Shown one piece after another: positions 51,336-60,778 of a DNA stretch of 64,000 nucleotides. The position numbers were made by a program, and so were the translations under genes. The stretch comes from Trichomonas vaginalis G3 (lineage: Eukaryota; Parabasalia; Trichomonadida; Trichomonadidae): positions 24,024,082 to 24,088,081 of the forward strand of contig NC_067207.1 in the NCBI RefSeq assembly GCF_026262505.1, given 5' to 3'. The stretch's first letter is position 1, and each line of letters opens with the position of its first letter. The notes under the pieces are model-generated. The model had not been told where the DNA came from. It saw only the letters and a list, made by a program, of their open reading frames with translations, and made no database searches.

Positions 51336-52874
51336 ATGAATGAGTTTGAGCTTTCATACAATGGAACTCCTTTCATAATCAATCCTGAGGCTTTTTGCAT
51401 GTCTTCAACGATCTTTAGTCAGATCTATGATACTACTATCCCTAGTATGGTTATTACAAATGACTATCCTCTCGATGTTTTCAGAACATTTTTGATGGCC
51501 GTTCAGAATCTCGATTATACTATTGATGAACACAATGTCGAAGATCTTCTTAGGCTTGGAACAGAATGGGGTGTCCAATCTCTTGTTAATGAGGTTAACA
51601 AATTCTTAACGCTCCATTCCGTCCAAAACTCGGCTACAATTCTCATAGACAACTATGAAAAAGGTGTACCAACCGCAGAGCTCGAGCTTTTCTGCGCAAA
51701 GGACTTTAATAATGTTTACGCATCTGAAGCCTTCATTAAGATGCCAATTGTCTTACTAAGAAGCGTTCTTGCCCATGTATTCGAAAACAGAGTCGAATGG
51801 AAGGTAGATGACATCAAACTCGCTATAGCTGTTAAAGAAATTCTTAAAGTACACGGAGCTAACATTTCAGAGTTCTTTGAGAAGCTTGATTTCAACCAAA
51901 TCCCATCAATCGTCTTTTACACCCTCATGGACAGCGAATTCTTCAACAAAGAAAACGTTGCCGATCAAATCTTCGAAGCAACGAAGAAATTGCTTGCTTC
52001 TCTCAAGTCCAACCGTATTGAATCAGAGAAAGAGCTCAAGAATGCTAATGTTCTCGTCAGTTCTACTCAGAATAAACTCGAAAATCTGAAAGTCGAAGTT
52101 CAGAAGGCCGCTGAGAGCATTGACAAGATAAACGATGAAGCAGCAACAAATGAGAACTACGTCAAGGCCATTAAAGAGAGAACAGAGCAAATGGAGAAAA
52201 TTTTGAGGGATCATGGCGAAAGACCACCACCAAAGAACAAGTCAAAGGGCCAGAAGTCACCAAGGGATGTCCAAAAGCCACAAAACAAGGCTCCTAACAA
52301 CCAACAGCAAAAACCACAAAAATCTCAAAAACAAGACAACAAATTCGCTCCATATTATGCACCACAAGAACCTACTCAAGCATCAGCTCCATCACAAACC
52401 AACGAAAACAAGTACGCTCCACTTAGACAGAACCAAATCCAACAAAATCCACAGAATCAGAACCAAAACCACCCACAACAGAACAAGGCAAAGAAGAACA
52501 AGAACCAGAATAAGAAGAAGAACCAAAATGACTCGAAATTCGCTGTTTACAGACCTCCATCAAACCAACAACCTTCTACGGATGCAAAAGACACCCAGCA
52601 AGAACAAACAACCGAAACTAAAGAACAGCAACCAAATAACGAAGCTCCTGCACCTCAACAAGAACAACCAAATAAAGAGGAAGTTTCCTCCCAACAAAAT
52701 GCAGAGGTTGCTCCCCCTCAACAAGAGGAACCTCATAATGAAGTTGCTCCCCCTCAAGAAAAAGAGGAAGTTCCCCCTCAACAGCCAAATGAAGAAGTTG
52801 CTCCACAGCAACAGGATAATGATGCGGCTGCACCTCAACAAGATCAAACAACAGAAGCGAATGAAACAAATTAA
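51336..52874 (+). CDS. BTB/POZ protein with coiled coil and Q/P/N-rich tail
   Basis: 512 residues. Residues 1-105 form a BTB fold typical of trichomonads: FELSYNGTPFIINPEAFCMSS, then PLDVFRTFLMAVQNLDYTI and LLRLGTEWGVQSLVNEVNKFL. Residues of about 110-235 form a BACK-like helical region, and 240-300 a coiled coil (ESEKELKNANVLVSSTQNKL). The rest is disordered, first basic and Q/N-rich, then acidic with a repeated NEEVAPPQQ-type unit. A short motif K-F/Y-A-P/V-Y recurs three times (KFAPYYAP, KYAPLRQ, KFAVYRP) and may be a docking peptide. BTB domains oligomerise and often bind Cullin-3, but a ubiquitin-ligase role is not shown here. The glutamine-proline tail is encoded by CAA/CCA-rich repeats that could vary in length. 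Confidence 0.82.
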   Translation: MNEFELSYNGTPFIINPEAFCMSSTIFSQIYDTTIPSMVITNDYPLDVFRTFLMAVQNLDYTIDEHNVEDLLRLGTEWGVQSLVNEVNKFLTLHSVQNSATILIDNYEKGVPTAELELFCAKDFNNVYASEAFIKMPIVLLRSVLAHVFENRVEWKVDDIKLAIAVKEILKVHGANISEFFEKLDFNQIPSIVFYTLMDSEFFNKENVADQIFEATKKLLASLKSNRIESEKELKNANVLVSSTQNKLENLKVEVQKAAESIDKINDEAATNENYVKAIKERTEQMEKILRDHGERPPPKNKSKGQKSPRDVQKPQNKAPNNQQQKPQKSQKQDNKFAPYYAPQEPTQASAPSQTNENKYAPLRQNQIQQNPQNQNQNHPQQNKAKKNKNQNKKKNQNDSKFAVYRPPSNQQPSTDAKDTQQEQTTETKEQQPNNEAPAPQQEQPNKEEVSSQQNAEVAPPQQEEPHNEVAPPQEKEEVPPQQPNEEVAPQQQDNDAAAPQQDQTTEANETN

Positions 52875-53330
52875 GAAAATAATAATTTTTATTTAATATC
52901 TTATTTTGTTCATTTGTAATTTGTTAAGGAATGTTCCTGATGATCAATTGATCATTCGAATATCTTATATGAATATATTTGTTGGCATGATCTCGCTCAT
53001 TAATTTCTCATCATAAATAAAATCATAAAAAAATTTCTAAAATACTTATTACTCTTTTTAAATCTTTCTTTGTCATGGTTACTCATATTAGTCAGATTAT
53101 GAATATGATTCAATTCATTAAAATAATAATATTTTTCAATAAGATCATCGTGTATGTATCTTCTTTTTGTCTAAATATATAGATCAATGTATTTCCTTTA
53201 ATCTGAATTCAGTTTCGATGGCAATTATTGATTCAAATATATTGCCTCGAAAAGTTTCAATAATAATTGAATAGGTCTGATGAAAATTTTTGAATATATT
53301 TGAATCAAAAATAATCATTGTTTATTTTTC
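52875..53330. other. AT-rich intergenic region
   Basis: Nothing recognised except the initiator candidate TCATT at 53315-53319. Confidence 0.5.
53315..53319 (+). promoter_or_regulatory. Initiator-like TCATT before the ankyrin gene
   Basis: Lies 11 bp before the ATG at 53331 and fits the parabasalid initiator in both sequence and distance. Confidence 0.55.
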
Positions 53331-55382
53331 ATGAATCAACAAATTCCAGTTGATATAGATTTCTACAATCAAATGATGGAGTTATGCCAAGATTATGTAG
53401 AGTGTACAACATCATTATATAAACTCCATTCACTTGATGATGATCGCATTGATGAAATTTACAATTTGATTAAAGCAAACTTGATTGATTCAAAAATACT
53501 TTCACCACATAAGCTAATCAATATAATTTGCGAAGTTTACAAATATAACAATCGTTACATACGTTCATATTTTAAGATTCTAAAAAAGATTTTCGATGAT
53601 TACAAAATTAATCCAATAAGCGTGCTTAACCGTCTTAATTTATATCTTTATTGCAAAGAATATGGCATAAGAATTCATGAAAGCTTCAAATCAAAAGAGT
53701 CATTAGATATTCATGAAGAAAACACAATTTACAAAGCAATTATGGATGATGACAAAGATTCATTTGTTGTTTTCACTGAAAGAGAACAATTTGATGAAAA
53801 TCAAAAGCTAGAAAATTCATTATATCCAGTAAAAACCAATTCATTACTTGAATTATGTTGTTATCATGGTGCTGTGAATTGTTTTAAAATATTAATGACA
53901 AAATTTACGTTAGAAATCACAAATTTATGCCTTCATTATTCATTTTTAAGTGGAAATCCAGAGATAATGAATGAATGCTTGAAATATGTAACGCCTGATC
54001 AAAAATGCATGAAATATGCAATAATTTCTCACAACCTCGATTTCATTACATTTTTAATGAATAAGTACAACCTCAAGATTGATCCAGAAGATTGCCGTCA
54101 AAACAATAATATTCAAGCATTTTTTGTATATGTTAATGAATATAATGATCTCAACAAATGTTTCCCACACTGTTCAGCATTCCAAATCAAATCATTATTC
54201 GAGTATTTTCTTTCTCATGGCGTCGATATCAATTCGAAAGATGAAAAAGATGATAAAACTGCTCTTCATTATGCATTAAAATTCAAAGATGATAAAGAAT
54301 TTATCGAATTTTTAATTTCACGCGGCGCAGATATTCATTTAAAGGATTCTTTAGGAAGAATTGCTCTTTTCTATGCAATAGAATCATCAAATAAAGAATT
54401 AGTTGAATATTTAATTTCGCAAGGATCAGATATTAATGCAAAAGATCAGAAAGGCCGTAGTCCTCTTCATTGTGCAGTTACATTCAATAGAAAAGAAATC
54501 GTAGAAATGATTGTATCTCATGGAGCAGATCTCAATGCAAAAGACAATTATTTTGAAAATACAGCACTTCATCTTGCAGTCACTTTTAAATTCCCATATA
54601 TTACAGAATATCTTGTATCACAAGGAATAGACATCAATGCAGTTAATCGTGATGAAGAAACCCCTCTTATGAAAGCAGCTAATAATGGCTCAATAAAAGA
54701 TGCTGAGATTCTCCTGAAATATGGTGCAGATATTGATTGTCGCACAGTGTTTCAAGAACAAAGTGCAATTCATCTTGCAGTGTTGAAAGGTAATATTGCA
54801 TTTGTTGAATTGCTTCTGAAGTATGGCTCTAGCTTATATGAGAAAGATATTGATGGAAGAAATGCTCTCCACTATGCTGTTATTAGTGGAAATGATTCTA
54901 TGCTTGAATATGTAATTGAGCATACAGATGGCATCAATAGACCTGATTATAAAGGAAAAACAGCACTTCACATTGCAGCAGAGCAAGGTTTCCAACAATT
55001 AGCAGCAATTCTTATCTCCAACTTGATCAATATTAATTCTATTGATGGAAAAGAAAGAACAGCACTTCATCTTGCAGCAATTAATAATTTTCCTGAATTG
55101 GCAGATCTCTTAATATCAAATGGAGCAGATATCAACTCAAAAGATCATAAGGGAAGGACAGCTCTTCATTTGGCTGTATTAAATAACTGTCCCGAAATGT
55201 TAAATTTCCTTATAGCACATGGAATTGATATCAATGCTACCAATAATAAAGGAATGACTGCTCTTAATGTTGCAGAAGAATATGCGCTTACATCTTTCAT
55301 TCAATTTCTTCAATATCATGGAGCAATTCGCTATGAAATTGAATCTGATTCATCTGATTCGTTTTCTGAATATGATTCATAA
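53331..55382 (+). CDS. Large ankyrin-repeat protein (DUF3447 type)
   Basis: 683 residues. The first 290 residues form the helical DUF3447-like region found only in trichomonad ankyrin proteins: DFYNQMMELCQDYVECT near the start, and LLELCCYHGAVNCFKILM near residue 170, already ankyrin-like. About eleven canonical 33-residue ankyrin repeats follow from about residue 300 (KTALHYALKFKDDKEFIEFL; GRSPLHCAVTFNRKEIVEMI; RTALHLAAINNFPELADLLI). The protein ends in a serine/aspartate tail. Repeats vary at the exposed turn positions but keep the TALHxA core, so the fold is intact. There is no signal peptide or membrane span. It is a scaffold whose partner is unknown. The gene lies head to tail with the BTB gene and with Kae1, with no sign of co-transcription. 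Confidence 0.9.
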   Translation: MNQQIPVDIDFYNQMMELCQDYVECTTSLYKLHSLDDDRIDEIYNLIKANLIDSKILSPHKLINIICEVYKYNNRYIRSYFKILKKIFDDYKINPISVLNRLNLYLYCKEYGIRIHESFKSKESLDIHEENTIYKAIMDDDKDSFVVFTEREQFDENQKLENSLYPVKTNSLLELCCYHGAVNCFKILMTKFTLEITNLCLHYSFLSGNPEIMNECLKYVTPDQKCMKYAIISHNLDFITFLMNKYNLKIDPEDCRQNNNIQAFFVYVNEYNDLNKCFPHCSAFQIKSLFEYFLSHGVDINSKDEKDDKTALHYALKFKDDKEFIEFLISRGADIHLKDSLGRIALFYAIESSNKELVEYLISQGSDINAKDQKGRSPLHCAVTFNRKEIVEMIVSHGADLNAKDNYFENTALHLAVTFKFPYITEYLVSQGIDINAVNRDEETPLMKAANNGSIKDAEILLKYGADIDCRTVFQEQSAIHLAVLKGNIAFVELLLKYGSSLYEKDIDGRNALHYAVISGNDSMLEYVIEHTDGINRPDYKGKTALHIAAEQGFQQLAAILISNLININSIDGKERTALHLAAINNFPELADLLISNGADINSKDHKGRTALHLAVLNNCPEMLNFLIAHGIDINATNNKGMTALNVAEEYALTSFIQFLQYHGAIRYEIESDSSDSFSEYDS

Positions 55383-55768
55383 ACTAAAAACATAAAATAT
55401 AAATAATAATTATGCTTTTTCATTTGAGACTTAAACCATTGGAAGGACAAAATAAAGGCTTATCAAAATCAAAATAAAGGAACATTCACGAAAAGTAACA
55501 TTCCTATTCTTTTTTCCTAGGCTTACTGATCACATCCATTCTGCTCGTCATACTGGAAATGAAAGAACTGATTGGTAGAGCTTATTTTATTACTCCAAAT
55601 GGCAACTATCTTGTATAGTACAATTAGTTGAATTGCCAGTTATTCTCCTGTATTATTCAATCTAAATCATATTGCAACAATACTCCTTCATGGAGACAAG
55701 AACAAAACTTTCATAATTATCAGAATTGGATTATTTTTTTGAATGAAAATTGGACGATAACAAAAATT
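55383..55768. other. AT-rich intergenic region
   Basis: Holds the upstream part of a long open frame whose first 47 codons are not part of the Kae1 fold. No other feature. Confidence 0.5.
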
Positions 55769-56746
55769 ATGCTGATTCTTGGAATAGAGAGCAGTGCCAA
55801 TAAAATTGGTATCGGCATTGTCAAACCTGATGGCACAATATTGGCAAATGTACGTCATACTTTCTTTGGACAGCCTGGAGAAGGTTTTCGTCCATCAGAA
55901 ACAGCTGATCATCATAGAAAATGGGCCATTCCTTTAATAAAGCAGGCATTTGAAGTTGCCAAGGTCAGTAAGAAAGATATTACAACAATTGCATATACAA
56001 TGGGCCCTGGAATGGGTTCCCCATTAGAAGTTGGCGCAATTGTCGCTAGAACATTAGCTCAACTCTGGAAATTACCACTTATACCTGTTAACCACTGTGT
56101 TGCTCACATCGAAATGGGTAGAGTAGTTACTCATGCAAAACATCCAGTTATTTTGTACGTCAGTGGAGGAAATACACAAATCATTGCTAGAAGTGGCAAC
56201 AGGTATAACATCTTTGGCGAAACATTAGATATTGCCGCAGGAAATTGCATAGATAGATTTGCAAGATTGGTAAATCTTCCGAACGATCCAGCGCCAGGAC
56301 TTAATGTAGAACTTCAAGCGAGAAAGAGTACGAACTATATTCAACTTCCATACGTAGTTAAAGGAATGGATGTTTCATTCTCAGGAATTTTAACAGATAT
56401 TGAAGAAAAAGTAGGCAAATATCCTGTAGAAGACCTTTGCTATAGTGTACAAGAAACAGTTTTCGCAATGCTTACAGAAATTACTGAAAGATGCCTTGCT
56501 CATTGCGAAAGTTCTGAAGTTCTCATTGTAGGTGGCGTGGCTTGCAACGAAAGACTTCAAAAGATGATTGGTGATATGTGCGCCGCTAGAGGTGCCACTG
56601 TTTGTGCAATGGATGAAAGATATTGTATTGATAACGGAGCAATGATCGCTTATACTGCTTCTTTGATGAAAACACCAATAGAACCATCAAAGGCAAATAT
56701 TATACAAAGATATAGAACAGATGAAGTTGTTGTTGATTGGGATTAA
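55769..56746 (+). CDS. KAE1: Kae1/OSGEP, catalytic subunit of the KEOPS tRNA t6A complex
   Basis: 325 residues starting MLILGIESSANKIGIGIV, the canonical Kae1 start; the frame opens earlier but those codons do not align. Metal-binding and active-site elements are all present: HCVAHIEMGR (the H-x-x-x-H pair), VSGGNTQ, the GETLDIAAGNCIDRFAR block that holds the threonylcarbamoyl-AMP, GGVACNERL and DERYCIDNGAMIA (the aspartate that binds iron or zinc). The size equals human OSGEP (335) and yeast Kae1. The enzyme transfers threonylcarbamoyl from TC-AMP to A37 of tRNAs that read ANN codons, together with Bud32, Cgi121 and Pcc1. It is the cytosolic version: there is no targeting extension, as expected in a protist with hydrogenosomes and no mitochondrial translation. 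Confidence 0.97.
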   Translation: MLILGIESSANKIGIGIVKPDGTILANVRHTFFGQPGEGFRPSETADHHRKWAIPLIKQAFEVAKVSKKDITTIAYTMGPGMGSPLEVGAIVARTLAQLWKLPLIPVNHCVAHIEMGRVVTHAKHPVILYVSGGNTQIIARSGNRYNIFGETLDIAAGNCIDRFARLVNLPNDPAPGLNVELQARKSTNYIQLPYVVKGMDVSFSGILTDIEEKVGKYPVEDLCYSVQETVFAMLTEITERCLAHCESSEVLIVGGVACNERLQKMIGDMCAARGATVCAMDERYCIDNGAMIAYTASLMKTPIEPSKANIIQRYRTDEVVVDWD

Positions 56747-56811
56747 ATAATTTTTATCTTTTTTTGAAAATTAAATGTTTTTTTTACAAAGGCGAGATTA
56801 ATGTAATGATA

Positions 56812-57914
56812 ATGTTTGATTGCATATTGTTAATATTCCTTGAATCGAATAACGATACAACAAATTTGGCCGGCTAAAATCTGGCAGAATATCCTGGGAT
56901 GAAATATTCCCAGGATTCAACTATTCTGAATCGTATACTAACAATCACACTGAATTTTCAAGATCAAACAACTTAAATTACTTTGTTTCAAGTTGTTTTT
57001 TTCTTGAATTAAGTCCAAATGGTGCTGTTCGAATTGAAACAACGAATGATGATGTTAACACATATGCAGAAACAAATAAATTCGAATCATGTTCCTCCGG
57101 ATCACAAGAAGGAGGTTCTCTCTTCTTTTCTGGATTTGGCCAATTCGTTCAAACATAAAATTCATTCATTAATTCAACAAATTCAAATGATGGACCTTCA
57201 TTTTACACAGACGTTTCATCAAAATCAAATTACAAAAATCATGCTAATGAAACTTTAGTTTACAACTGCGGCAGTTCAGAACAAGACTGCACAGTTACAA
57301 CTCACATGTGTGATGGCTTTATAATCATGAATGAATGCAATATTACACAAAATAGAGTCACAGGAGATACTGGAGGTTATTGTGTAGATAGAATTAACTC
57401 TAATTCATATATAACTTGTGTCAATGTCATTGAAAACAATCAAACATCCGCTAAATTAAATTTTCACTCATGTCCTTCAAGATCATCATTTCCACCAATT
57501 TTTAAAGTTACTTCATGTAATTATATAAGAAATAAAAGTTCACATCCAAATAATGGTTATCTGATTTTTTCTAGATATTCTAATGTTTTCATGAGTTATT
57601 GTTGTATTCGTGAGAATGAAATTCCTTACATTTTTTATGCAGATTCATGTACAATAACATTTGAAAATTCAACAACAGATAACACTACATCATATGGATA
57701 TCAAATTTCACCAATATTTAAGAACACAGATATTTCATTTGAAAACGATTGCCCTCTTTTGAAATTAGATTTCGCAGAATCACCAAAATATAAGTATCGT
57801 CATAACGCTCCAAATAATGACGAAAACGAAGAAGAAAATAATGTTTATGTTCATAATCATGTTAAATTTTTCTTTTTGTTCATGACTAGTAAACGATTTA
57901 AAAGTAAAATATAA
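56812..57914 (+). pseudogene. Third beta-helix surface-protein gene, broken
   Basis: The frame 57306-57914 (202 residues, including NITQNRVTGDTGG and VNVIENNQ) belongs to the same asparagine- and cysteine-rich beta-helix family as 41914. The same frame reads backwards past an in-frame TAA at 57144-57146 into more of the protein (SGSQEGGSLFFSG, and LELSPNGAVRIE near 57003). A signal-like start, MFDCILLIFLESNN, at 56812 is in another frame, with the shift near 56865-56875. One frameshift and one stop are therefore needed to explain it. The basic end (TSKRFKSKI) matches the basic ends of the other two members. The GG-[GS]-LFF phrase is close to the GGA[ILV] motif of Pmp-type proteins. Confidence 0.72.
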
Positions 57915-58203
57915 GATAAAGTGCATCCAAAATACCATATCAAGAATACCCATCCTCTCCATAGTGCCACATTTTTTTAGACATCTAATTGTGAATTTGA
58001 AAATGGAGATGATGGCGTCAACATGCTTAAGATCAATTAATCATGAGTTTTATGCATGGAATTCTTTATTTTACGTTTCATCTCAAAAAATATGAAGGCA
58101 ATGGCCATATTTTATATGATAAAAATTAAATAACATATAAAACCATGATATTTGGTATGTGATTCAAGCGAAAATAATTTTGGCGGCTTTTGTAATTTTT
58201 GAA

Positions 58204-58608
58204 ATGGAGGAGGAACCTCGGCCTATTCATCGCGGAAAGAAACGGAGGATTCCTCTTTCTAGTGGTGCAGCTCGTCCACCGGACAATAGCTCAGATAAAA
58301 GCGAATCTCAGAAGAAACAAAGAAGGAAAAGAAATTCTTGGCTGAGAGAGATACATTTTTATCAAAAAACAACAAATTTGCTGATAAGAAAGCTTCCTTT
58401 TTGCCGTTTAGTTAAAGAAATCACTCAAAGTGTTTCAATTGGCGAGTTTCGATATACAACTGGTGCAATGGAAGCTCTTCAAGAAGCAAGTGAAGCTTTT
58501 TTGATTAAATTGCTAGAAGATGGCCAAGTTTGTGCAATTCATGCAAGACGAATCACTCTTATGAACAGAGATCTTCAATTAGCTCAAAGACTCCGCGGAG
58601 ATCGCTGA
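58204..58608 (+). CDS. Divergent histone H3, candidate centromeric CENP-A/CenH3
   Basis: 134 residues from the ATG at 58204. The histone fold is unmistakable: WLREIHFYQKTTNLLIRKLPF then LVKEITQSV (alpha-N and alpha-1), ALQEASEAFLIKLLEDGQVCAIHARRITLM (alpha-2 and loop 2) and RDLQLAQRLRGDR at the end. The N-terminal tail (EEEPRPIHRGKKRRIPLSSG...) has none of the ARTKQTARKS modification sites of canonical H3. Loop 1 (QSVSIGEFRY) is one residue longer than in H3 and one shorter than in human CENP-A, and F-W-x-x replacements at the start of alpha-2 are absent. A unique tail with an extended loop 1 is the usual mark of CenH3, so that is my preferred reading. A transcription-linked divergent H3 variant is the alternative. 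Replication-dependent H3 genes of parabasalids are near-canonical. Confidence 0.85.
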   Translation: MEEEPRPIHRGKKRRIPLSSGAARPPDNSSDKSESQKKQRRKRNSWLREIHFYQKTTNLLIRKLPFCRLVKEITQSVSIGEFRYTTGAMEALQEASEAFLIKLLEDGQVCAIHARRITLMNRDLQLAQRLRGDR

Positions 58609-59124
58609 AAATCAATTTACATATACTAGTTAATATTTATTTCCTGCTTTCCTGTTTTATTCGAAAAATAACAGATTTGATATTTTAAATAAGTTCAATT
58701 TTTCGGCTTAATGTCTTGTCTTCAATTACTCCTTACTAGTCTCATTACTGATGTTCATACTTTGTCGAGACAATTATGTTAGTGTAAATATTTTTTTTTG
58801 ATTATATTTAAAAATACTTTTTCTTAATAACCAGATATGGAGACATATCAGCTGAGATATTAAGTGTTAAGTTATAATAAAAAATGAATTTGCCATAGAC
58901 ATAATTAAAATAATAATAATATGAAGGCTAGAAGATAACAAAGTATTTGAATTCCACTGAGATTTACTATTATGGTCTCAAAAGAACTCATCCAAAACAT
59001 ACAACCAAGTTAATCTAACATGATATTACTTTGGGAAGTTAGATTTTTTTTGTTCTAAGCTTTGGATGACATCTAACTATCTTTTGTTCTCGTTTAGGAT
59101 ATTTTTTATTTATTTTTTGTATGA
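58609..59124. other. AT-rich intergenic region
   Basis: No gene. A weak inverted pair (CATCCAAAAC near 58990, GCTTTGGATG near 59060) is noted without interpretation. Confidence 0.45.
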
Positions 59125-60537
59125 ATGAATTTGAAGCAGAGTAATTCTCTTATTACTATTCTGCTGAATTTCATAATATGCACATTGGTTATTTGCAATA
59201 TAGCACTTCTGTTTCACAACTTTTCTCTCAACATTTTCAAAAAACGAAACATTATTACTAAGCCAATCTTATTGAATTCTAGTTACACAAAGAAAATAGA
59301 AGTATCAACTCCAAAATCCCTTGACTTCGAAGAAACACCACGTCATTTGCCCCCTCCACCTCAAGATATTAATTATACAGAAAATGAGTTAGAAGAAGCG
59401 ATAGCTGGACTTCATATCCCTACATGGTCGAGATCATACGTCAAATGCGATGATCCTCGTAGTGAAGTTACATGCACACAAGTCGTTTTAGCATGGAGAT
59501 GTTTAAATTCATGGGCCAAGTATATAGAAAGTACAAAATTCGAAGACAGAAATCACTTTATTATGCAGCATCTTTACGATGGTGTCGGAAATAGATTCTC
59601 AACTGATACAACTACGTTTATTATCGCATTAATGTTAAATCGATCATACATTATGGAATCATCCTATCCTCAAGGTAACAAGATGGTATTTGGACAAGCG
59701 TTCGAGTTCCATCCAGATGTTCTTATGAGAAAAGATGAAGTAGATGAATATTTTAAGAGAGAAGGAGACAGAATACGCTCTAATATACAGACATTTGATT
59801 TATGGTACTTATACGATTACAATGTTGAGAATAAGAAGAAGATTTTATACGTAGATTATTTATTATATGCAACAATGGCATATACTCATAACCAACTGTC
59901 TGAATTTTCACGTAAGAACTTTGGTATGCATGCAGCATACTTTGTTTGTAATTTCCTTATGAGACTTCCGCAGAAATCTATTGAAAAAGCGAAGAAAACG
60001 TTCGAAAAAGTTCCAGCTGGCTATAGAATATTCGGAGTACACCTTAGATTCCAACACGCCGGCCAATTCTACTCCCATAATATCACTAGAACGCTAGAAG
60101 TTGTAATTCCGTTTTTAAAGCGGAAACTTGAAGAGAAACCTACAATTTTTGCATTCGCAAGTGACTCATCTAAGATGGAACAAGAGTTTAGGAAGCATTT
60201 CGGAAAGCATATGATAACTGTTGACACAATTCGAATTGCAGATTACGACCATGACTCGGCTTTGAACGATATCGCGATGCTTGAGATGTGCGATGAGTGC
60301 CTGTTATCCTATAGATCAACTTTCTCTTACGTTTGCGCAATGAGAATGGGAAAGAGAGCTTGGTTCGTTGAAAAAGAGGCCGACCATGTTTTCCAGGCTT
60401 CAAATTCACAGGCCACAGTGGTTTCGGCACTTTTCCATAACTGGGATGTAAATGATTGGCAATTAAATAGAAGAGTTCATGTAAATGAGCGAAATGAAGA
60501 AGCTCTTAGATACTATTGCAAGTATTTCCTTGTATAG
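59125..60537 (+). CDS. Type II membrane fucosyltransferase-like glycosyltransferase (GT-B)
   Basis: 470 residues. A short cytoplasmic end is followed by one transmembrane signal anchor (about residues 10-32, ITILLNFIICTLVICNIALLF), a proline-rich stem (RHLPPPPQDI) and a lumenal catalytic domain. The domain has the features of GT37/GT23-type fucosyltransferases: DGVGNRFSTDTTTFIIALMLNRSY near residue 152 (compare the GxGNRF motif), GVHLRFQHAG near residue 305 (the H-x-R-x donor-binding block), FAFASDSSKME (GDP-fucose loop) and the closing DIAMLEMCDECLLSYRSTFSYVCAM, which equals the D-x-x-x-L-x-x-x-x-x-x-x-S-x-x-S-T-F signature of these families. It should act in the Golgi on surface glycans. 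Donor GDP-fucose is a family-based inference. Acceptor cannot be predicted. Residues 440-470 form a Trp-containing tail. Confidence 0.83.
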   Translation: MNLKQSNSLITILLNFIICTLVICNIALLFHNFSLNIFKKRNIITKPILLNSSYTKKIEVSTPKSLDFEETPRHLPPPPQDINYTENELEEAIAGLHIPTWSRSYVKCDDPRSEVTCTQVVLAWRCLNSWAKYIESTKFEDRNHFIMQHLYDGVGNRFSTDTTTFIIALMLNRSYIMESSYPQGNKMVFGQAFEFHPDVLMRKDEVDEYFKREGDRIRSNIQTFDLWYLYDYNVENKKKILYVDYLLYATMAYTHNQLSEFSRKNFGMHAAYFVCNFLMRLPQKSIEKAKKTFEKVPAGYRIFGVHLRFQHAGQFYSHNITRTLEVVIPFLKRKLEEKPTIFAFASDSSKMEQEFRKHFGKHMITVDTIRIADYDHDSALNDIAMLEMCDECLLSYRSTFSYVCAMRMGKRAWFVEKEADHVFQASNSQATVVSALFHNWDVNDWQLNRRVHVNERNEEALRYYCKYFLV

Positions 60538-60778
60538 AGTAAATTGTTATTTAATTATTTTGATTTCAAAAATAATATTCAAATTCGCTTTCAATAAATA
60601 CCAATATTCTAATCAAAATGACATCAAATTAATAATATTCTTGTAACCTTATAATGAATTATAAAATAATTTGATATCTCAAAATTATTTAAAAGATAAT
60701 AAGAAGAATTCCTTATTTTTATAACAAGCGGTGGTGTTTATGTACATTTTTGAAAGAATTTAATATATATCTATGGAA

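Noticed and set aside
56936-56952. ACTAACAATCACAC resembling the parabasalid intron branch-point and 3' site
   Set aside because: The motif is imperfect (no ACACAG end), no 5' GTATGT is found at a useful distance, and the surrounding frame is coding on both sides.
58990-59070. Inverted CATCCAAA/TTTGGATG pair
   Set aside because: The arms are too short and imperfect to call an element.
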